DNA of 38,410 bases, from positions 1-38,410 of the forward strand of contig NZ_JAQRFK010000028.1 of assembly GCF_028598745.1 (NCBI RefSeq), read 5' to 3'. Positions 10,160 to 21,986 of the stretch are shown here, in pieces. The translations under genes and the position numbers were made by a program. A model generated the notes under the pieces. The model did not search any database, was not told the DNA's origin, and worked only from the letters and a program-made list of their open reading frames with translations. Positions within the stretch are counted from its first letter, which is position 1, and each line of letters opens with the position of its first letter. This stretch comes from Xenorhabdus sp. IM139775. GTDB taxonomy: Bacteria > Pseudomonadota > Gammaproteobacteria > Enterobacterales > Enterobacteriaceae.

Positions 10160-12241
10160 TTACGCATTACTATACTGCGAGCTATCCGGCAACCAGCGTT
10201 CAATCAGCGCCTTGGCATGTTCAGGATAGTGCTGGTGGATATAGCGGGCAATACGTTGAACTTCAGGCAGCATACTTTGATCCCGCAATAAATCTGCGAT
10301 CCTGAATTCTGCATTACCTGTTTGACGAGTACCCAGTAATTCACCGGGTCCACGGATCTCCAAGTCTTTTTGGGCAATTACAAAGCCATCGTTGCTGTCG
10401 CGTAAAACTTGCAGGCGAATTTTGGCCGTATGGGTCAGCGGGGTTTTATAGAGCAGGACACAGTGAGAAGCAATGGCACCACGCCCGACACGTCCACGAA
10501 GCTGATGCAACTGCGCCAATCCGAGACGTTCAGGGTTGTCGATGACCATCAGGCTGGCATTGGGGACATCCACCCCGACTTCAATGACCGTCGTGGCAAC
10601 CAGCAACTGTATTTCACCCTGTTTGAACGCCGCCATGACAGCTTGTTTTTCTGCCGGTTTCATCCGCCCATGTACTAAGCCAACTTTCAATTCAGGCAAC
10701 GCCAGTGTCAGCTCTTCGCTGGTCGCTTGCGCGGCTTGCGCTTCCAAGACGTCAGAATCTTCGATCAACGTACAGACCCAGTAAGCCTGACGGCCTTCAT
10801 CCAGACAGGCATTTTTGATCCGCTGGATAATGTCGCTCCGGCGGGTATCCGGAATGGCAACGGTGGTGACTGGCGTTCGGCCCGGTGGCAATTCATCAAT
10901 GATAGACGTATCCAGATCGGCATAAGCGGTCATTGCCAAGGTGCGTGGGATCGGGGTCGCTGTCATGATCAATTGATGGGGATGAAAGCCTTGTTCGCGC
11001 CCCTTTTCCCACAGGGCCAAGCGTTGATGAACCCCAAACCGGTGCTGCTCATCAATGATAACCAGTGCCAATCCCGCAAATTTTACCTGCTCCTGAAACA
11101 TGGCATGAGTACCGACCACCATACTCACTTGGCCGCTTGCGATCGCCTCTTGCTGTGCCTGACGCGCTTTACCTTTCTGTTTTCCCGCCAACCAACCGAC
11201 CTGAATACCGAGCGGCTCAAGCCATTGACGAAAGGTATTGGCATGTTGCTCCGCCAGCAATTCAGTGGGTGCCATTAATGCCACTTGCTTGCCGTGAACG
11301 ATGGCACGAACGGCTGCCAGCGCTGCCACCAATGTTTTCCCCGAACCGACATCCCCCTGTATCAGGCGCATCATGGGAACATCTTTTTCCAAATCATGTT
11401 CTATTTCTGCAACGACGCGAGCCTGTGCGCCAGTGGGGGAGAATGGCAACCGGCTCAGGAGTTGCTGTTTCAGCGAATCATCTGCCGTGAGGGGATGGGC
11501 ATGAAAGCGCTGAGTCCCGGCTCTGACAGCCAGCATACTTAAATGATGCGCCAGCAACTCTTCCAGAATCAGCCTTCGTTGAGCCGGATGCCGGCCATTT
11601 TCCAAATCGGTCAGAGAAGTGTCTGGCGGGGGATGGTGCAATGTATGCAGCGCATTGGGCAAGCTAATGAGATTGCGGCTGAATTCTTCCGGCAGCAATT
11701 CATTAATGGCGCAGGTATCCAATATTTTCAATGCTTGCTCGATTAACTTGCGCAGCGTTGTTTGCCGCACGCCCTCGGTGGTGGGATAGACAGGGGTTAA
11801 CGTCTCTTGCAGTTGCACATGGTTGGCGTGTTGCTGGACTTTATATTCAGGGTGAATAATCTCTGGCCCTTGATTCCCGCGCCGGATTTCGCCATAGGCA
11901 ACAACCTGTTTCCCTTCGGCCAGATTATTCTTCATGGCAGCCGTAAAATTGAAGAAACGCAGAGTCAATATGCCGGTACCATCGTTGATTTGGCAGGTCA
12001 TGATGCGCCGCCGCCCAAAAACCACATGAGTGCGTAAGATTTCACCGGTTACCGTCGCATAAATGCCGGGCAGTAATTCATTGATGGTATACAGGCGGGT
12101 TTGATCTTCATAGCGCAGCGGTAAGTGCAACAGCAAATCCTGTAGATTGACCAACCCTAACTTGGCGAGCTTAGTGACCTGACTGACGCCAACACCATGC
12201 AGAGTGGTTAAGGGAATGGCATCAAGTAGTTGGCTTTTCAT
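10160..12241 (-). CDS. recG: ATP-dependent DNA helicase RecG
   Basis: The 693-residue protein has the length of E. coli RecG, which regresses stalled replication forks and remodels branched DNA. The N-terminal wedge/OB domain (about 50-150) includes RFFNFTAAM; the helicase core has Walker A GDVGSGKT (296-303), DEQH (397-400), the TATPIPRT motif, and the TRG region with QLRGRVGRG and RDSNDGFVIAQKDLEIRGPGE. Its ATG lies only 4 bp after the spoT stop, so translation is probably coupled. In E. coli trmH separates spoT from recG; that gene is missing here. Confidence 0.97.
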   Translation of the reverse strand: MKSQLLDAIPLTTLHGVGVSQVTKLAKLGLVNLQDLLLHLPLRYEDQTRLYTINELLPGIYATVTGEILRTHVVFGRRRIMTCQINDGTGILTLRFFNFTAAMKNNLAEGKQVVAYGEIRRGNQGPEIIHPEYKVQQHANHVQLQETLTPVYPTTEGVRQTTLRKLIEQALKILDTCAINELLPEEFSRNLISLPNALHTLHHPPPDTSLTDLENGRHPAQRRLILEELLAHHLSMLAVRAGTQRFHAHPLTADDSLKQQLLSRLPFSPTGAQARVVAEIEHDLEKDVPMMRLIQGDVGSGKTLVAALAAVRAIVHGKQVALMAPTELLAEQHANTFRQWLEPLGIQVGWLAGKQKGKARQAQQEAIASGQVSMVVGTHAMFQEQVKFAGLALVIIDEQHRFGVHQRLALWEKGREQGFHPHQLIMTATPIPRTLAMTAYADLDTSIIDELPPGRTPVTTVAIPDTRRSDIIQRIKNACLDEGRQAYWVCTLIEDSDVLEAQAAQATSEELTLALPELKVGLVHGRMKPAEKQAVMAAFKQGEIQLLVATTVIEVGVDVPNASLMVIDNPERLGLAQLHQLRGRVGRGAIASHCVLLYKTPLTHTAKIRLQVLRDSNDGFVIAQKDLEIRGPGELLGTRQTGNAEFRIADLLRDQSMLPEVQRIARYIHQHYPEHAKALIERWLPDSSQYSNA

Positions 12242-12245
12242 GCGA

Positions 12246-14375
12246 TTAGTTTCGGTTACGGCTGACCCGCATCACGTCTGGCATGACACGTATCTTACGC
12301 ATGATATTCGCCAATTGGATACGGTCTTTGGTCGTCAGCCTGATGAAAGCACAATAGACGCGGCCATCTTTTTCCTCCGTATTCATGCTTTGAATGTTGG
12401 AGTTAACATCGTTAATGGCGGCTGTCAGGTTTGCCAGAGCCCCTTGATGGTTAAACATATCAACTTTAATTTCAGCAATAAAATCACTATTGATATCTTT
12501 ATCCCACTCAACAGGCATGAATTTTTCCGGTTCTTTCTGATATCCACGGATATTGCGGCAGGATTCGTGGTGGATGACTAAACCTTTTCCCGGGCTGATA
12601 TGGGCAATGATCGGGTCACCGGGAATTGGGCGGCAACATTTGGCAAAGGTAATTAAAATGCCGTCAGCGCCCTTGATAGGCAGCTTACGGGCTGGATTGC
12701 CGTTGTTGTTTGTGATTTTCTCTGCGGCACCCAGTAATAAGTTGCGGGCGACAACCACGCTCATGGCATTGCCCAATCCAATTTCCGCCAACAAATCATC
12801 CAACGTGGCGAGCTTCATTCTCGCCAGCTCTTTGCTGATATTTTCTTGCGGAATATCGGCAATTTTCGTGCCGTTACCCAGTGCATGGTTAAGCAGACGG
12901 CGCCCCAAGCTAATGGAATCATCCCGTTTCAGGTTTTTCAGCAACTGGCGAATTTTGGCACGCGCTTTGGAACTCACGACAAAGTTCAGCCATGCCGCGT
13001 TAGGGCGAGCCCCCGGTGCCGTAATAATTTCGACAGTTTGCCCACTACTGAGTGTTTGTGAGAGGGGATAAGGCAGGCGATCAACGCGTGCACCGACACA
13101 GGCGTGGCCGATATCCGTATGGACGGCATAGGCAAAATCGACAGGCGTCGCGCCAGCCGGTAACTCAACAATGCGCCCTTCAGGGGTAAAAACGTAAATC
13201 TCATCAGGAAATAAATCAGATTTAACGCTCTCGATAAACTCAAAAGAACTGCCGGCACTTTGCTGGAGTTCCAGTAAGCTCTGCATCCAGCGCTGAGCAC
13301 GAACTTGCGCAGTTGTACCCGATTCCCCTTGTTCTTTATAAGCCCATTCTTTGTAGGCCCAGTGTGCGGCAACCCCCATCTCTGCCATTTGATCCATATC
13401 TTCGGTACGGATCTGCACTTCAACAGGCACCCCATGCGGGCCTATCAGGGAGGTATGGAGGGATTGGTAGCCGTTGGCTTTGGGAATGGCTATATAATCT
13501 TTCACCCTGCCGGGACGTGGCTTGTACAAACTGTGCATTTGCCCCAATACGCGGTAGCAGGTATCAAGATTATTGACGATGACACGAAAGGCGTAAATAT
13601 CCATGATGGAATGGAAACGCTGCTCTTTCAGGCGCATCTTACGATAGATCGAATAGAGATGTTTTTCGCGGCCACTGACGGTACATTTGATGCCGGCATC
13701 CGTTAGCCTGCCTTCAATCTCCGACAGAATTTTCTGGATCATCTCCTTGCGATTACCACGGGCGGCTTTCACAACCTCTTTAATCACGCGGTAACGGTTC
13801 GGATACAGGGCTTCAAACCCAAGTTCCTCCAGCTCCGTTTTTAGGTGATGAATACCCAGGCGGTGAGCCAGCGGACTATAAATTTCCAGCGTTTCCCTGG
13901 CAATGCGCCGCCGTTTATCGGGGCGCAGGGAGCCAAGGGTTCGCATATTGTGTGTACGGTCTGCCAGTTTGATCAAAATGACGCGGATATCTTGCACCAT
14001 CGCCATGATCATTTTGCGGAAGTTTTCAGCTTGTGCTTCCTTTTTGTCTCGGAAGTTCAGCTTATCCAATTTGGATACGCCTTCCACCAAGCCGGCAACG
14101 GCCGTGCCAAATAGCTGCTCTATATCCTGAAATGTCGCCGGGGTGTCTTCAATGACATCGTGCAAAAGTGCCGCCATCAGTGTTTCATGGTCAAGGCGCA
14201 TTTCAGCCAGAATACAGGAAACGGCGACAGGATGAGTAATGTATGGCTCGCCGCTGGAGCGGGTCTGCCCTTCGTGGGCATCCCGCGCAACGACATAGGC
14301 CTGTTTAAGCAGATCAATTTGATCTTCAGGCAAATATTTCAGAACCAGTTGATTCAGGCTTTCAAACAGGTACAA
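12246..14375 (-). CDS. spoT: bifunctional (p)ppGpp hydrolase/synthetase SpoT
   Basis: The 709-residue RelA/SpoT homologue controls the stringent-response alarmone. The HD hydrolase domain shows THPVAV with His48 and HDVIED with His72/Asp73; the synthetase domain contains SGREKHLYSIYRKM and the YQSLHT block; a TGS domain (about 390-450, IYVFTPEGRIVELP) and a C-terminal ACT domain ending in VSRNRN follow. Compared with E. coli SpoT (702 aa) it carries an extra WAYKE unit near residues 339-348, caused by a 15-bp tandem duplication. It sits 18 bp after rpoZ and 4 bp before recG in one operon. Confidence 0.97.
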   Translation of the reverse strand: MYLFESLNQLVLKYLPEDQIDLLKQAYVVARDAHEGQTRSSGEPYITHPVAVSCILAEMRLDHETLMAALLHDVIEDTPATFQDIEQLFGTAVAGLVEGVSKLDKLNFRDKKEAQAENFRKMIMAMVQDIRVILIKLADRTHNMRTLGSLRPDKRRRIARETLEIYSPLAHRLGIHHLKTELEELGFEALYPNRYRVIKEVVKAARGNRKEMIQKILSEIEGRLTDAGIKCTVSGREKHLYSIYRKMRLKEQRFHSIMDIYAFRVIVNNLDTCYRVLGQMHSLYKPRPGRVKDYIAIPKANGYQSLHTSLIGPHGVPVEVQIRTEDMDQMAEMGVAAHWAYKEWAYKEQGESGTTAQVRAQRWMQSLLELQQSAGSSFEFIESVKSDLFPDEIYVFTPEGRIVELPAGATPVDFAYAVHTDIGHACVGARVDRLPYPLSQTLSSGQTVEIITAPGARPNAAWLNFVVSSKARAKIRQLLKNLKRDDSISLGRRLLNHALGNGTKIADIPQENISKELARMKLATLDDLLAEIGLGNAMSVVVARNLLLGAAEKITNNNGNPARKLPIKGADGILITFAKCCRPIPGDPIIAHISPGKGLVIHHESCRNIRGYQKEPEKFMPVEWDKDINSDFIAEIKVDMFNHQGALANLTAAINDVNSNIQSMNTEEKDGRVYCAFIRLTTKDRIQLANIMRKIRVMPDVMRVSRNRN
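13332..13361 (-). repeat. 15-bp tandem duplication inside spoT
   Basis: Two adjacent 15-bp units (13332-13346, 13347-13361) agree at 13 of 15 positions. On the coding strand they encode WAYKE twice, where E. coli SpoT has it once, in the catalytic half after the synthetase core. Confidence 0.85.
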
Positions 14376-14393
14376 AGCAGACCTACCGTAAAA

Positions 14394-14669
14394 TTAACGA
14401 CGACCTTCAGCGATGGCAGAAACAGCTTTGATTTCTGCGGCGTCTTGCTCTTGCTGTTCCTGACGTTCACGAACATCGAGAATTTTGTTGTTGATAAGGC
14501 CTTGTTCGATTTCACGCAGAGCGACAACCGTCATCTTATCGTTTTCTTCTGGAACGAGGGGATCTTTGCCGCCTGATTGCAATTGGCGTGCTCGGCGAGC
14601 AGCGACCAACACCAGGTCAAAACGGTTACCAATTTTTTCTACTGCGTCTTGAACAGTTACGCGTGCCAT
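14394..14669 (-). CDS. rpoZ: RNA polymerase omega subunit
   Basis: The 91-residue product is identical in length to E. coli omega, which binds the beta-prime C-terminus, aids RNA polymerase assembly and contributes to the ppGpp site 1. The N-terminus [20 protein letters not shown] and the [11 protein letters not shown] block are diagnostic. A GGAG ribosome-binding site precedes the ATG. It is the second gene of gmk-rpoZ-spoT-recG, pairing an alarmone target with the alarmone enzyme. Confidence 0.97.
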   Translation of the reverse strand: MARVTVQDAVEKIGNRFDLVLVAARRARQLQSGGKDPLVPEENDKMTVVALREIEQGLINNKILDVRERQEQQEQDAAEIKAVSAIAEGRR

Positions 14670-14723
14670 ATGTGTGCTACTCCACAGGTAAATAAATGAC
14701 TGGGCATCATACTGAAACTTGGT

Positions 14724-15494
<771 letters not shown>

Positions 15495-15613
15495 TCACAA
15501 ACTGGCATTAATGCAGCATTTTGCGAAACATTTTCAAGAAAAATAGTCGTTTGCAGAAATTGCACCTGTATTTTTCGAAACGTCTCGCAAACTTCTTTTT
15601 TGCCTCTTGGTAA

Positions 15614-17431
<1,818 letters not shown>

Positions 17432-17509
17432 GGGCAACAGGTTGCCCCGGATATTCATCATTATGGTGTCAGCGGCGTGGTGCCAGCGGCACGGAGGCGC
17501 GGAATAGTA

Positions 17510-18127
17510 TCAGTGGTCTGTGCCATCGTAATTGAAGACAGGTAGCCCAAGACGATAACGAATAGCAATCAGCCGTGCGGCCAGTCCTGCAATCAGGGTA
17601 ATCAGGATGACGCTATTCGGCGGTAATGGAGTATGCAGTAAGGCGATATAGAGCCAAGCGGCGGCGAAAGAGACACCGGCATAAATCTCTTTTTGGAATA
17701 CCAGAGGGATAGTATTGCAAAACATATCGCGCAGTACACCGCCAAAAACGCCAGTAATAACAGCAGCAATGGCTGCAATGATCGGGCTGTAGTGCATATC
17801 CAACGCGATTTGTGCACCAATAATAGAGAAGACAATTAAACCAATGGCATCGAGAATAAGAAACAGGCGGCGTAGGTGTTTCATCATGGGAGCAACCCAG
17901 ATAGTGAGTACGGCAGCACAGGCAACAGTCACGATATATTCTGGGTTTTTTACCCAGCCGAGGGGATAGTGCCCCAAAATAATATCACGGACGGTGCCAC
18001 CACCGATGGCTGTCACGGAAGCAATAATAATAACGCCGAATACATCCATTTTTCGGCGACCTGCGGCTAAGGCACCTGTCATGGCTTCAGCCGTAATACC
18101 AATGATATAAAGGACACTGAGTAGCAT
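17510..18127 (-). CDS. yicG: inner-membrane protein YicG (TRIC channel family, UPF0126)
   Basis: The chosen ATG (complement of 18125-18127) gives 205 residues, the same as E. coli YicG. The protein is a seven-helix membrane protein with two internal repeats, each containing a glycine-rich kink: [19 protein letters not shown] and [18 protein letters not shown]. Prokaryotic relatives of TRIC are trimeric cation channels; transport specificity in YicG is not established. The frame is open 27 codons further upstream, but that stretch is not conserved. It is divergent from yidR across 135 bp. Confidence 0.92.
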   Translation of the reverse strand: MLLSVLYIIGITAEAMTGALAAGRRKMDVFGVIIIASVTAIGGGTVRDIILGHYPLGWVKNPEYIVTVACAAVLTIWVAPMMKHLRRLFLILDAIGLIVFSIIGAQIALDMHYSPIIAAIAAVITGVFGGVLRDMFCNTIPLVFQKEIYAGVSFAAAWLYIALLHTPLPPNSVILITLIAGLAARLIAIRYRLGLPVFNYDGTDH

Positions 18128-18262
18128 AAGTTTAATTAAATGAAATATAACGGATAAGTAAAGAGTACTGTCGAAATAATAACGTCTCGACTGAAATTTT
18201 TTAGCCAAATTAGAATAAGATTAGTTTTTATTATCTGAAACCTCGCAAAGTAAGGGTGCAAA

Positions 18263-19552
18263 ATGGTTTTTAAGGAACGTCAGATTACATTCGATAGCCG
18301 TAGCCATCAGATAACTAATATAAATGTTTGGACTCCAGACAGCCAATGGTTGGTATACGACGTTCGCCCTCATGGTGCCTCTTTTACCGGTTTAACGATA
18401 GAAAAAATTCATGTTAATCATGGGCAAACTAAAATTATCTATCAGGCAAAGGAGGGAGCTCATGTCGGTGTTGTGACGGTAAGTCCACAAGAGCCGGTTC
18501 GTTATGCCTTTATTCACGGGCCAGAAAAACCTGATGCACAATGGCAATATGATTTTCATCATCGCCGTGGTGTCATTGTCTCCGATAGTCAGCCAAATGT
18601 GGCCATTAACATTGATGCCATGGATATTACTCCACCTTATACCGCTGGCGCTTTGCGGGGAGGAACCCATGTCCATGTTTTCAGCCCCGATAGCAGCCGT
18701 CTGAGTTTTACCTATAACGACCATGTGATGCATGAGTTAGATCCTGCACTTGATTTACGTCATGTTGCGGTAGCTGTTCCTTTGCGTGCTGTGATGCCGG
18801 TTAAAAAACACCCAAGGGAATATGGGGGGAGCTATTTTTCAGTGGTCGTTAGCGAAACGACGGCATACCCGCGTCCCGGAAGTGATGACATCAATCGTGC
18901 CTATGAAGAAGGGTGGATAGGGTTGCGGGGATATCGCAAACGTAATGGTCAATGGCAGCGTTGGGCACTGGCTTTTATTGGGGATACCTGCGCTGCCCGT
19001 GGTGAAAAAATCCCGGAGATTTACCTCGTCGATCTGCCTGAAAACGACCATGATTATGCTAGCGCGGGCAGCCAGCCTTTGGCAGGGACAGAAACCACAT
19101 TGCCGGCACCACCGGCGGGAGTGAAACAGCGACGTTTGACTTTTACCCATGATAAACGCTGGCCGGGCGTGGTGAATGTCCCGCGTCATTGGCTAAGGGC
19201 ATCGCCAGATGGCAGTCAGATCGGTTTTCTGATGAGAGATGAAGAGGGGATTGTCCAGCTATGGTCTATCTCACCCAATGGCGGCGAATCAATGCAGGTA
19301 ACTTACGGCAAAAACAGCATACAGTCTGCATTTAGCTGGGACAGCCGTGGGCGGTTTATTGCTTGTGTTTGTGACAATAGCGTGATGCTCTGTGACAGCC
19401 AGACTGGAAAAATGCAGCGTTTAACGGCGCGTACCGATGATGCACCTTGCGCTGATGCCATCGTGATATCACCGGATGATCGTTATGTCGCTTTTATGCG
19501 GGATATTGACGGTTACCGACAACTGTTTGTGGTTGAAACAAATTGTGGTTGA
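18263..19552 (+). CDS. yidR: YidR, TolB-like beta-propeller protein (DUF3748)
   Basis: The 429-residue protein aligns with E. coli YidR (415 aa). It has WD/TolB-like blade motifs (WTPDSQWLVYDVRP, HVFSPDSSRLSFTYND, ASPDGSQIGFLMRD, ISPDDRYVAFMRD) indicating a beta-propeller, and strongly conserved GALRGGTHVHVF and TNVPRHW-like segments. Its function is unknown. The C-terminus has been altered: a 16-bp tandem duplication at 19527-19558 shifts the frame to end in NCG. It is convergent with yidQ, a pairing shared with E. coli. Confidence 0.9.
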   Translation: MVFKERQITFDSRSHQITNINVWTPDSQWLVYDVRPHGASFTGLTIEKIHVNHGQTKIIYQAKEGAHVGVVTVSPQEPVRYAFIHGPEKPDAQWQYDFHHRRGVIVSDSQPNVAINIDAMDITPPYTAGALRGGTHVHVFSPDSSRLSFTYNDHVMHELDPALDLRHVAVAVPLRAVMPVKKHPREYGGSYFSVVVSETTAYPRPGSDDINRAYEEGWIGLRGYRKRNGQWQRWALAFIGDTCAARGEKIPEIYLVDLPENDHDYASAGSQPLAGTETTLPAPPAGVKQRRLTFTHDKRWPGVVNVPRHWLRASPDGSQIGFLMRDEEGIVQLWSISPNGGESMQVTYGKNSIQSAFSWDSRGRFIACVCDNSVMLCDSQTGKMQRLTARTDDAPCADAIVISPDDRYVAFMRDIDGYRQLFVVETNCG

Positions 19553-19558
19553 AACAGG
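19527..19558 (+). repeat. 16-bp tandem duplication at the yidR 3' end
   Basis: Units 19527-19542 and 19543-19558 agree at 14 of 16 positions. The first copy encodes FVVET; because 16 is not a multiple of three the second copy is read in another frame and supplies the stop. Removing one copy would give FVVETGIHW and a stop at 19569-19571. Confidence 0.75.
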
Positions 19559-19654
19559 GATTCATTGGTGAGACCGGCATGACTGACACAGGCATCGCGG
19601 ATGGCGATGCCCGATAACATGCGGGAACGTGTTTACTGTGACGTCAAATGACAA

Positions 19655-20014
19655 TTAGGCGTCATGATTAATGATGATATCCGGCGCAGGCTGCGTAACC
19701 GTCGGGTTTTTATCCAGTTGCTCTATCCGATGTTTGGGGGATTGCTCTGCGTTATCTTGATCGGAGCGGGCATAATCGTAGGGAAGCAGCAGCGTGTCCA
19801 AGAAGGCAGAAAACGGCAGGTCGAGCGCAAGCAGAGGCTTCATAATCCACCCCGTTTTATCATCTTGCAGCATGTCAATATTGGCTTTTGCCCCGGAATA
19901 GTAACCTTGATAGGGGCCGTTATGGGTCATGATGCTGGAACAGCCCGTCACAAGTAGCCACCCTAATGTGGTGCCGAGTAATAAAAACACTTTACAATTT
20001 TTCATCATTTCCAT
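19655..20014 (-). CDS. yidQ: YidQ-family lipoprotein (DUF1375)
   Basis: The 119-residue protein has an N-terminal hydrophobic segment and a lipobox LVTGC with Cys25 as the lipidated residue, followed by the family block YQGYYSGAKANIDML and LALDLPFSAFLDTLLLPYDYAR, matching E. coli YidQ. It is predicted to be a membrane-anchored periplasmic lipoprotein of unknown role. The start is uncertain: ATG at 20014 or an ATG three codons later after GGAA. In E. coli the neighbouring ibpA heat-shock gene lies next to yidQ; here a 600-bp gene-free region follows instead. Confidence 0.85.
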   Translation of the reverse strand: MEMMKNCKVFLLLGTTLGWLLVTGCSSIMTHNGPYQGYYSGAKANIDMLQDDKTGWIMKPLLALDLPFSAFLDTLLLPYDYARSDQDNAEQSPKHRIEQLDKNPTVTQPAPDIIINHDA

Positions 20015-20542
20015 GATCTCAATGAGTTAATTTGCCAATGTTCAGATACTGTATTCGCTATTTAACGCCATTTTTCCAAAGTACAACGGTATAAACTTCA
20101 CCCGTTAATATTCTTACTCTTTAATACTATTTACTATAGTCATGTTATATTCAGTTTGCTATAGCACTTATCGTTAAATTTTATCCTCTCAACAAATTCT
20201 GCATAATGCTCTCTCCTGAATGCTAATTGAGAACGCAGCAAACTTTTAGCCTTAGACGGGAGATGGATTGTATTCTTTTTGATTCATTAAACGTGCTTTA
20301 GATCACAGAATGTTGCCCAATTGACTTAATTTGGCTTCAATTTGAGATAGTAGCGGCAATTTAAAGTTAAAAATCCCTGCTTATTCAATTCATTAGAATG
20401 TGATTTTTCTGGTTAAATATAGGCAGTTCAGGGAAGGTATAAAAACAAGGATCGTTTTCCTTTCCTATTGTGTGTGAAGAATTCTTTTAGGATTCTAATA
20501 ACTACTGTCCTGTTCGCAGGTAAAAGTCCTCGTTATCATCTT
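20015..20542. other. gene-free AT-rich gap
   Basis: No ORF with family support is present between the yidQ start and the orphan terminator at 20543. The stretch is AT-rich, should contain the yidQ promoter on the minus strand, and may contain a small RNA gene on the plus strand (a TATAAA at 20438-20443 is the best -10 but lacks a good -35). Confidence 0.5.
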
Positions 20543-20575
20543 GCTCCCTCCCCCCTAAAGAGGGAGCTTTTTTTT
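20543..20575 (+). terminator. orphan plus-strand Rho-independent terminator
   Basis: Arms GCTCCCTC (20543-20550) and GAGGGAGC (20560-20567) enclose a C-rich loop and are followed by eight T. No plus-strand gene precedes it, and the minus-strand reading lacks a T run, so it does not fit avtA. It is the best sign of an untranslated RNA in this gap. Confidence 0.7.
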
Positions 20576-20614
20576 ATTTTTTGCCAACTGATTAAAGACA
20601 GTTTGCAATGCAGA

Positions 20615-21871
20615 TCAGCATCCTGCTTCTTGATGGGCTAACTCAATTTCTTCAGACAGAATACGAATGCCTTCTTCGATCTTTTCAATATCAGGCACAT
20701 AGTTCATCCGCATACATTGATGAGCATGTGGCCAATCATGTTCCAGCCCCGGAAAGAAGAAATGCCCCGGCACCATCAGTACCTTCCGTTTTTTCAATCG
20801 CTGATAAAGCACTTCTGTCGTGATAGGCAAGTTTTTAAACCAGAGCCAAAGGAATATTGCCCCTTCCGGTTTATGGATCAGGCAGCGCTCTTCCGAAATA
20901 TGGCGACGAATAATTTCAATGACGTTGTCTACCCGCTGTTTGTAAAACGGTTGAATGACACTCTGTGACAGGCGGAACAGATCATTGCGCCTAATCATTT
21001 CCAGGGCGATAGCCGGCCCGACTCCCCCGGGGGACAGGCTGATAATGCCATTCATGTTACTGACCGCATTGATGATTTTCTCATTAGCGATAATGATCCC
21101 GCAGCGGGAACCCGGCAGACCCAATTTGGACAGGCTCATGCACAGAATAATATTATGGTTCCACAGCGGGGTCGCTTCGCTGAAGATAATACCGGGGAAT
21201 GGCACGCCGTAGGCATTGTCTATCAGTAAGGGGATCTGGTGCTGTTGGGCCAGACTATCCAAGCGCAGTAATTCTTCATCGGTGATCACGTTGCCTGTTG
21301 GATTGGTCGGGCGAGAGACGCAAATCAGGTTGATGTCTTCGGTAATATTCAGGTGATCGAAATCGACGTGATATTTGAATTGGCCGTTGGGCAGCAATTC
21401 AATATTCGGTTTATTGGCAACAAATAAACCTTCATCCAAACCGGAATCCGAATAACCGATATATTCTGGCGCCAGGGGAAACAGAACGCGTTTCATCGAG
21501 CCGTCTTCAGCGCGCCCCGCCAGTAAGTTAAACAAATAGAAAAAGGCACTTTGGCTGCCATTGGTCAGGGCGATGTTTTGTGGATGAATTTCCCAGCCGA
21601 GCTTTTCCCTTAACTCTTGGGCCAAGGCCGCTATCAAGGTGTTTTTCCCTTGTGGCCCGTCATAGTTACAGAGGGTTTCGCTTAATTGACCGTCTAACGC
21701 CATGTCAGTCAAGATCTGCTGGAAATAATCATCCATTTCTGGGATATGTGCGGGATTTCCGCCACCCAGCATAATGGCACCAGGGGTTCTCAGACCTTGG
21801 TTGAGATCAGTCATCAGACGGGTAATTCCCGAATCTTGTGTAAATTTGTTTCCGAATTGCGAAAATTTCAT
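20615..21871 (-). CDS. avtA: valine-pyruvate aminotransferase AvtA
   Basis: The 418-residue class I PLP aminotransferase matches E. coli AvtA (417 aa), which makes alanine and 2-oxoisovalerate interconvert with valine and pyruvate. Motifs include RTPGAIMLGGGNPA, TNGSQSAFFYLFNL, VSRPTNPTGNV, Asp218 in LLIDNAYGVPFPG and the Schiff-base Lys249 in SLSKLGLPGSR. The start is the ATG at 21871 beginning MKFSQFGNKF; the frame is open another 47 codons, but that part is not conserved. It stands alone between tag and the orphan terminator. Confidence 0.95.
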   Translation of the reverse strand: MKFSQFGNKFTQDSGITRLMTDLNQGLRTPGAIMLGGGNPAHIPEMDDYFQQILTDMALDGQLSETLCNYDGPQGKNTLIAALAQELREKLGWEIHPQNIALTNGSQSAFFYLFNLLAGRAEDGSMKRVLFPLAPEYIGYSDSGLDEGLFVANKPNIELLPNGQFKYHVDFDHLNITEDINLICVSRPTNPTGNVITDEELLRLDSLAQQHQIPLLIDNAYGVPFPGIIFSEATPLWNHNIILCMSLSKLGLPGSRCGIIIANEKIINAVSNMNGIISLSPGGVGPAIALEMIRRNDLFRLSQSVIQPFYKQRVDNVIEIIRRHISEERCLIHKPEGAIFLWLWFKNLPITTEVLYQRLKKRKVLMVPGHFFFPGLEHDWPHAHQCMRMNYVPDIEKIEEGIRILSEEIELAHQEAGC

Positions 21872-21986
21872 AGTGGCGTTTGCGTCTGTTTTTGTATGAG
21901 AAGATTGTATGAGAAGAAAACACCATACCTTGCCCACTATCAGGGTGCAATGGAGTAAAACGGCTATTTCTGTGTTTTTATATCGC

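Noticed and set aside
20469-20600. Small plus-strand ORF running into the orphan terminator
   Set aside because: It reads straight through the terminator stem and T run, which argues for an RNA gene or chance rather than a peptide.
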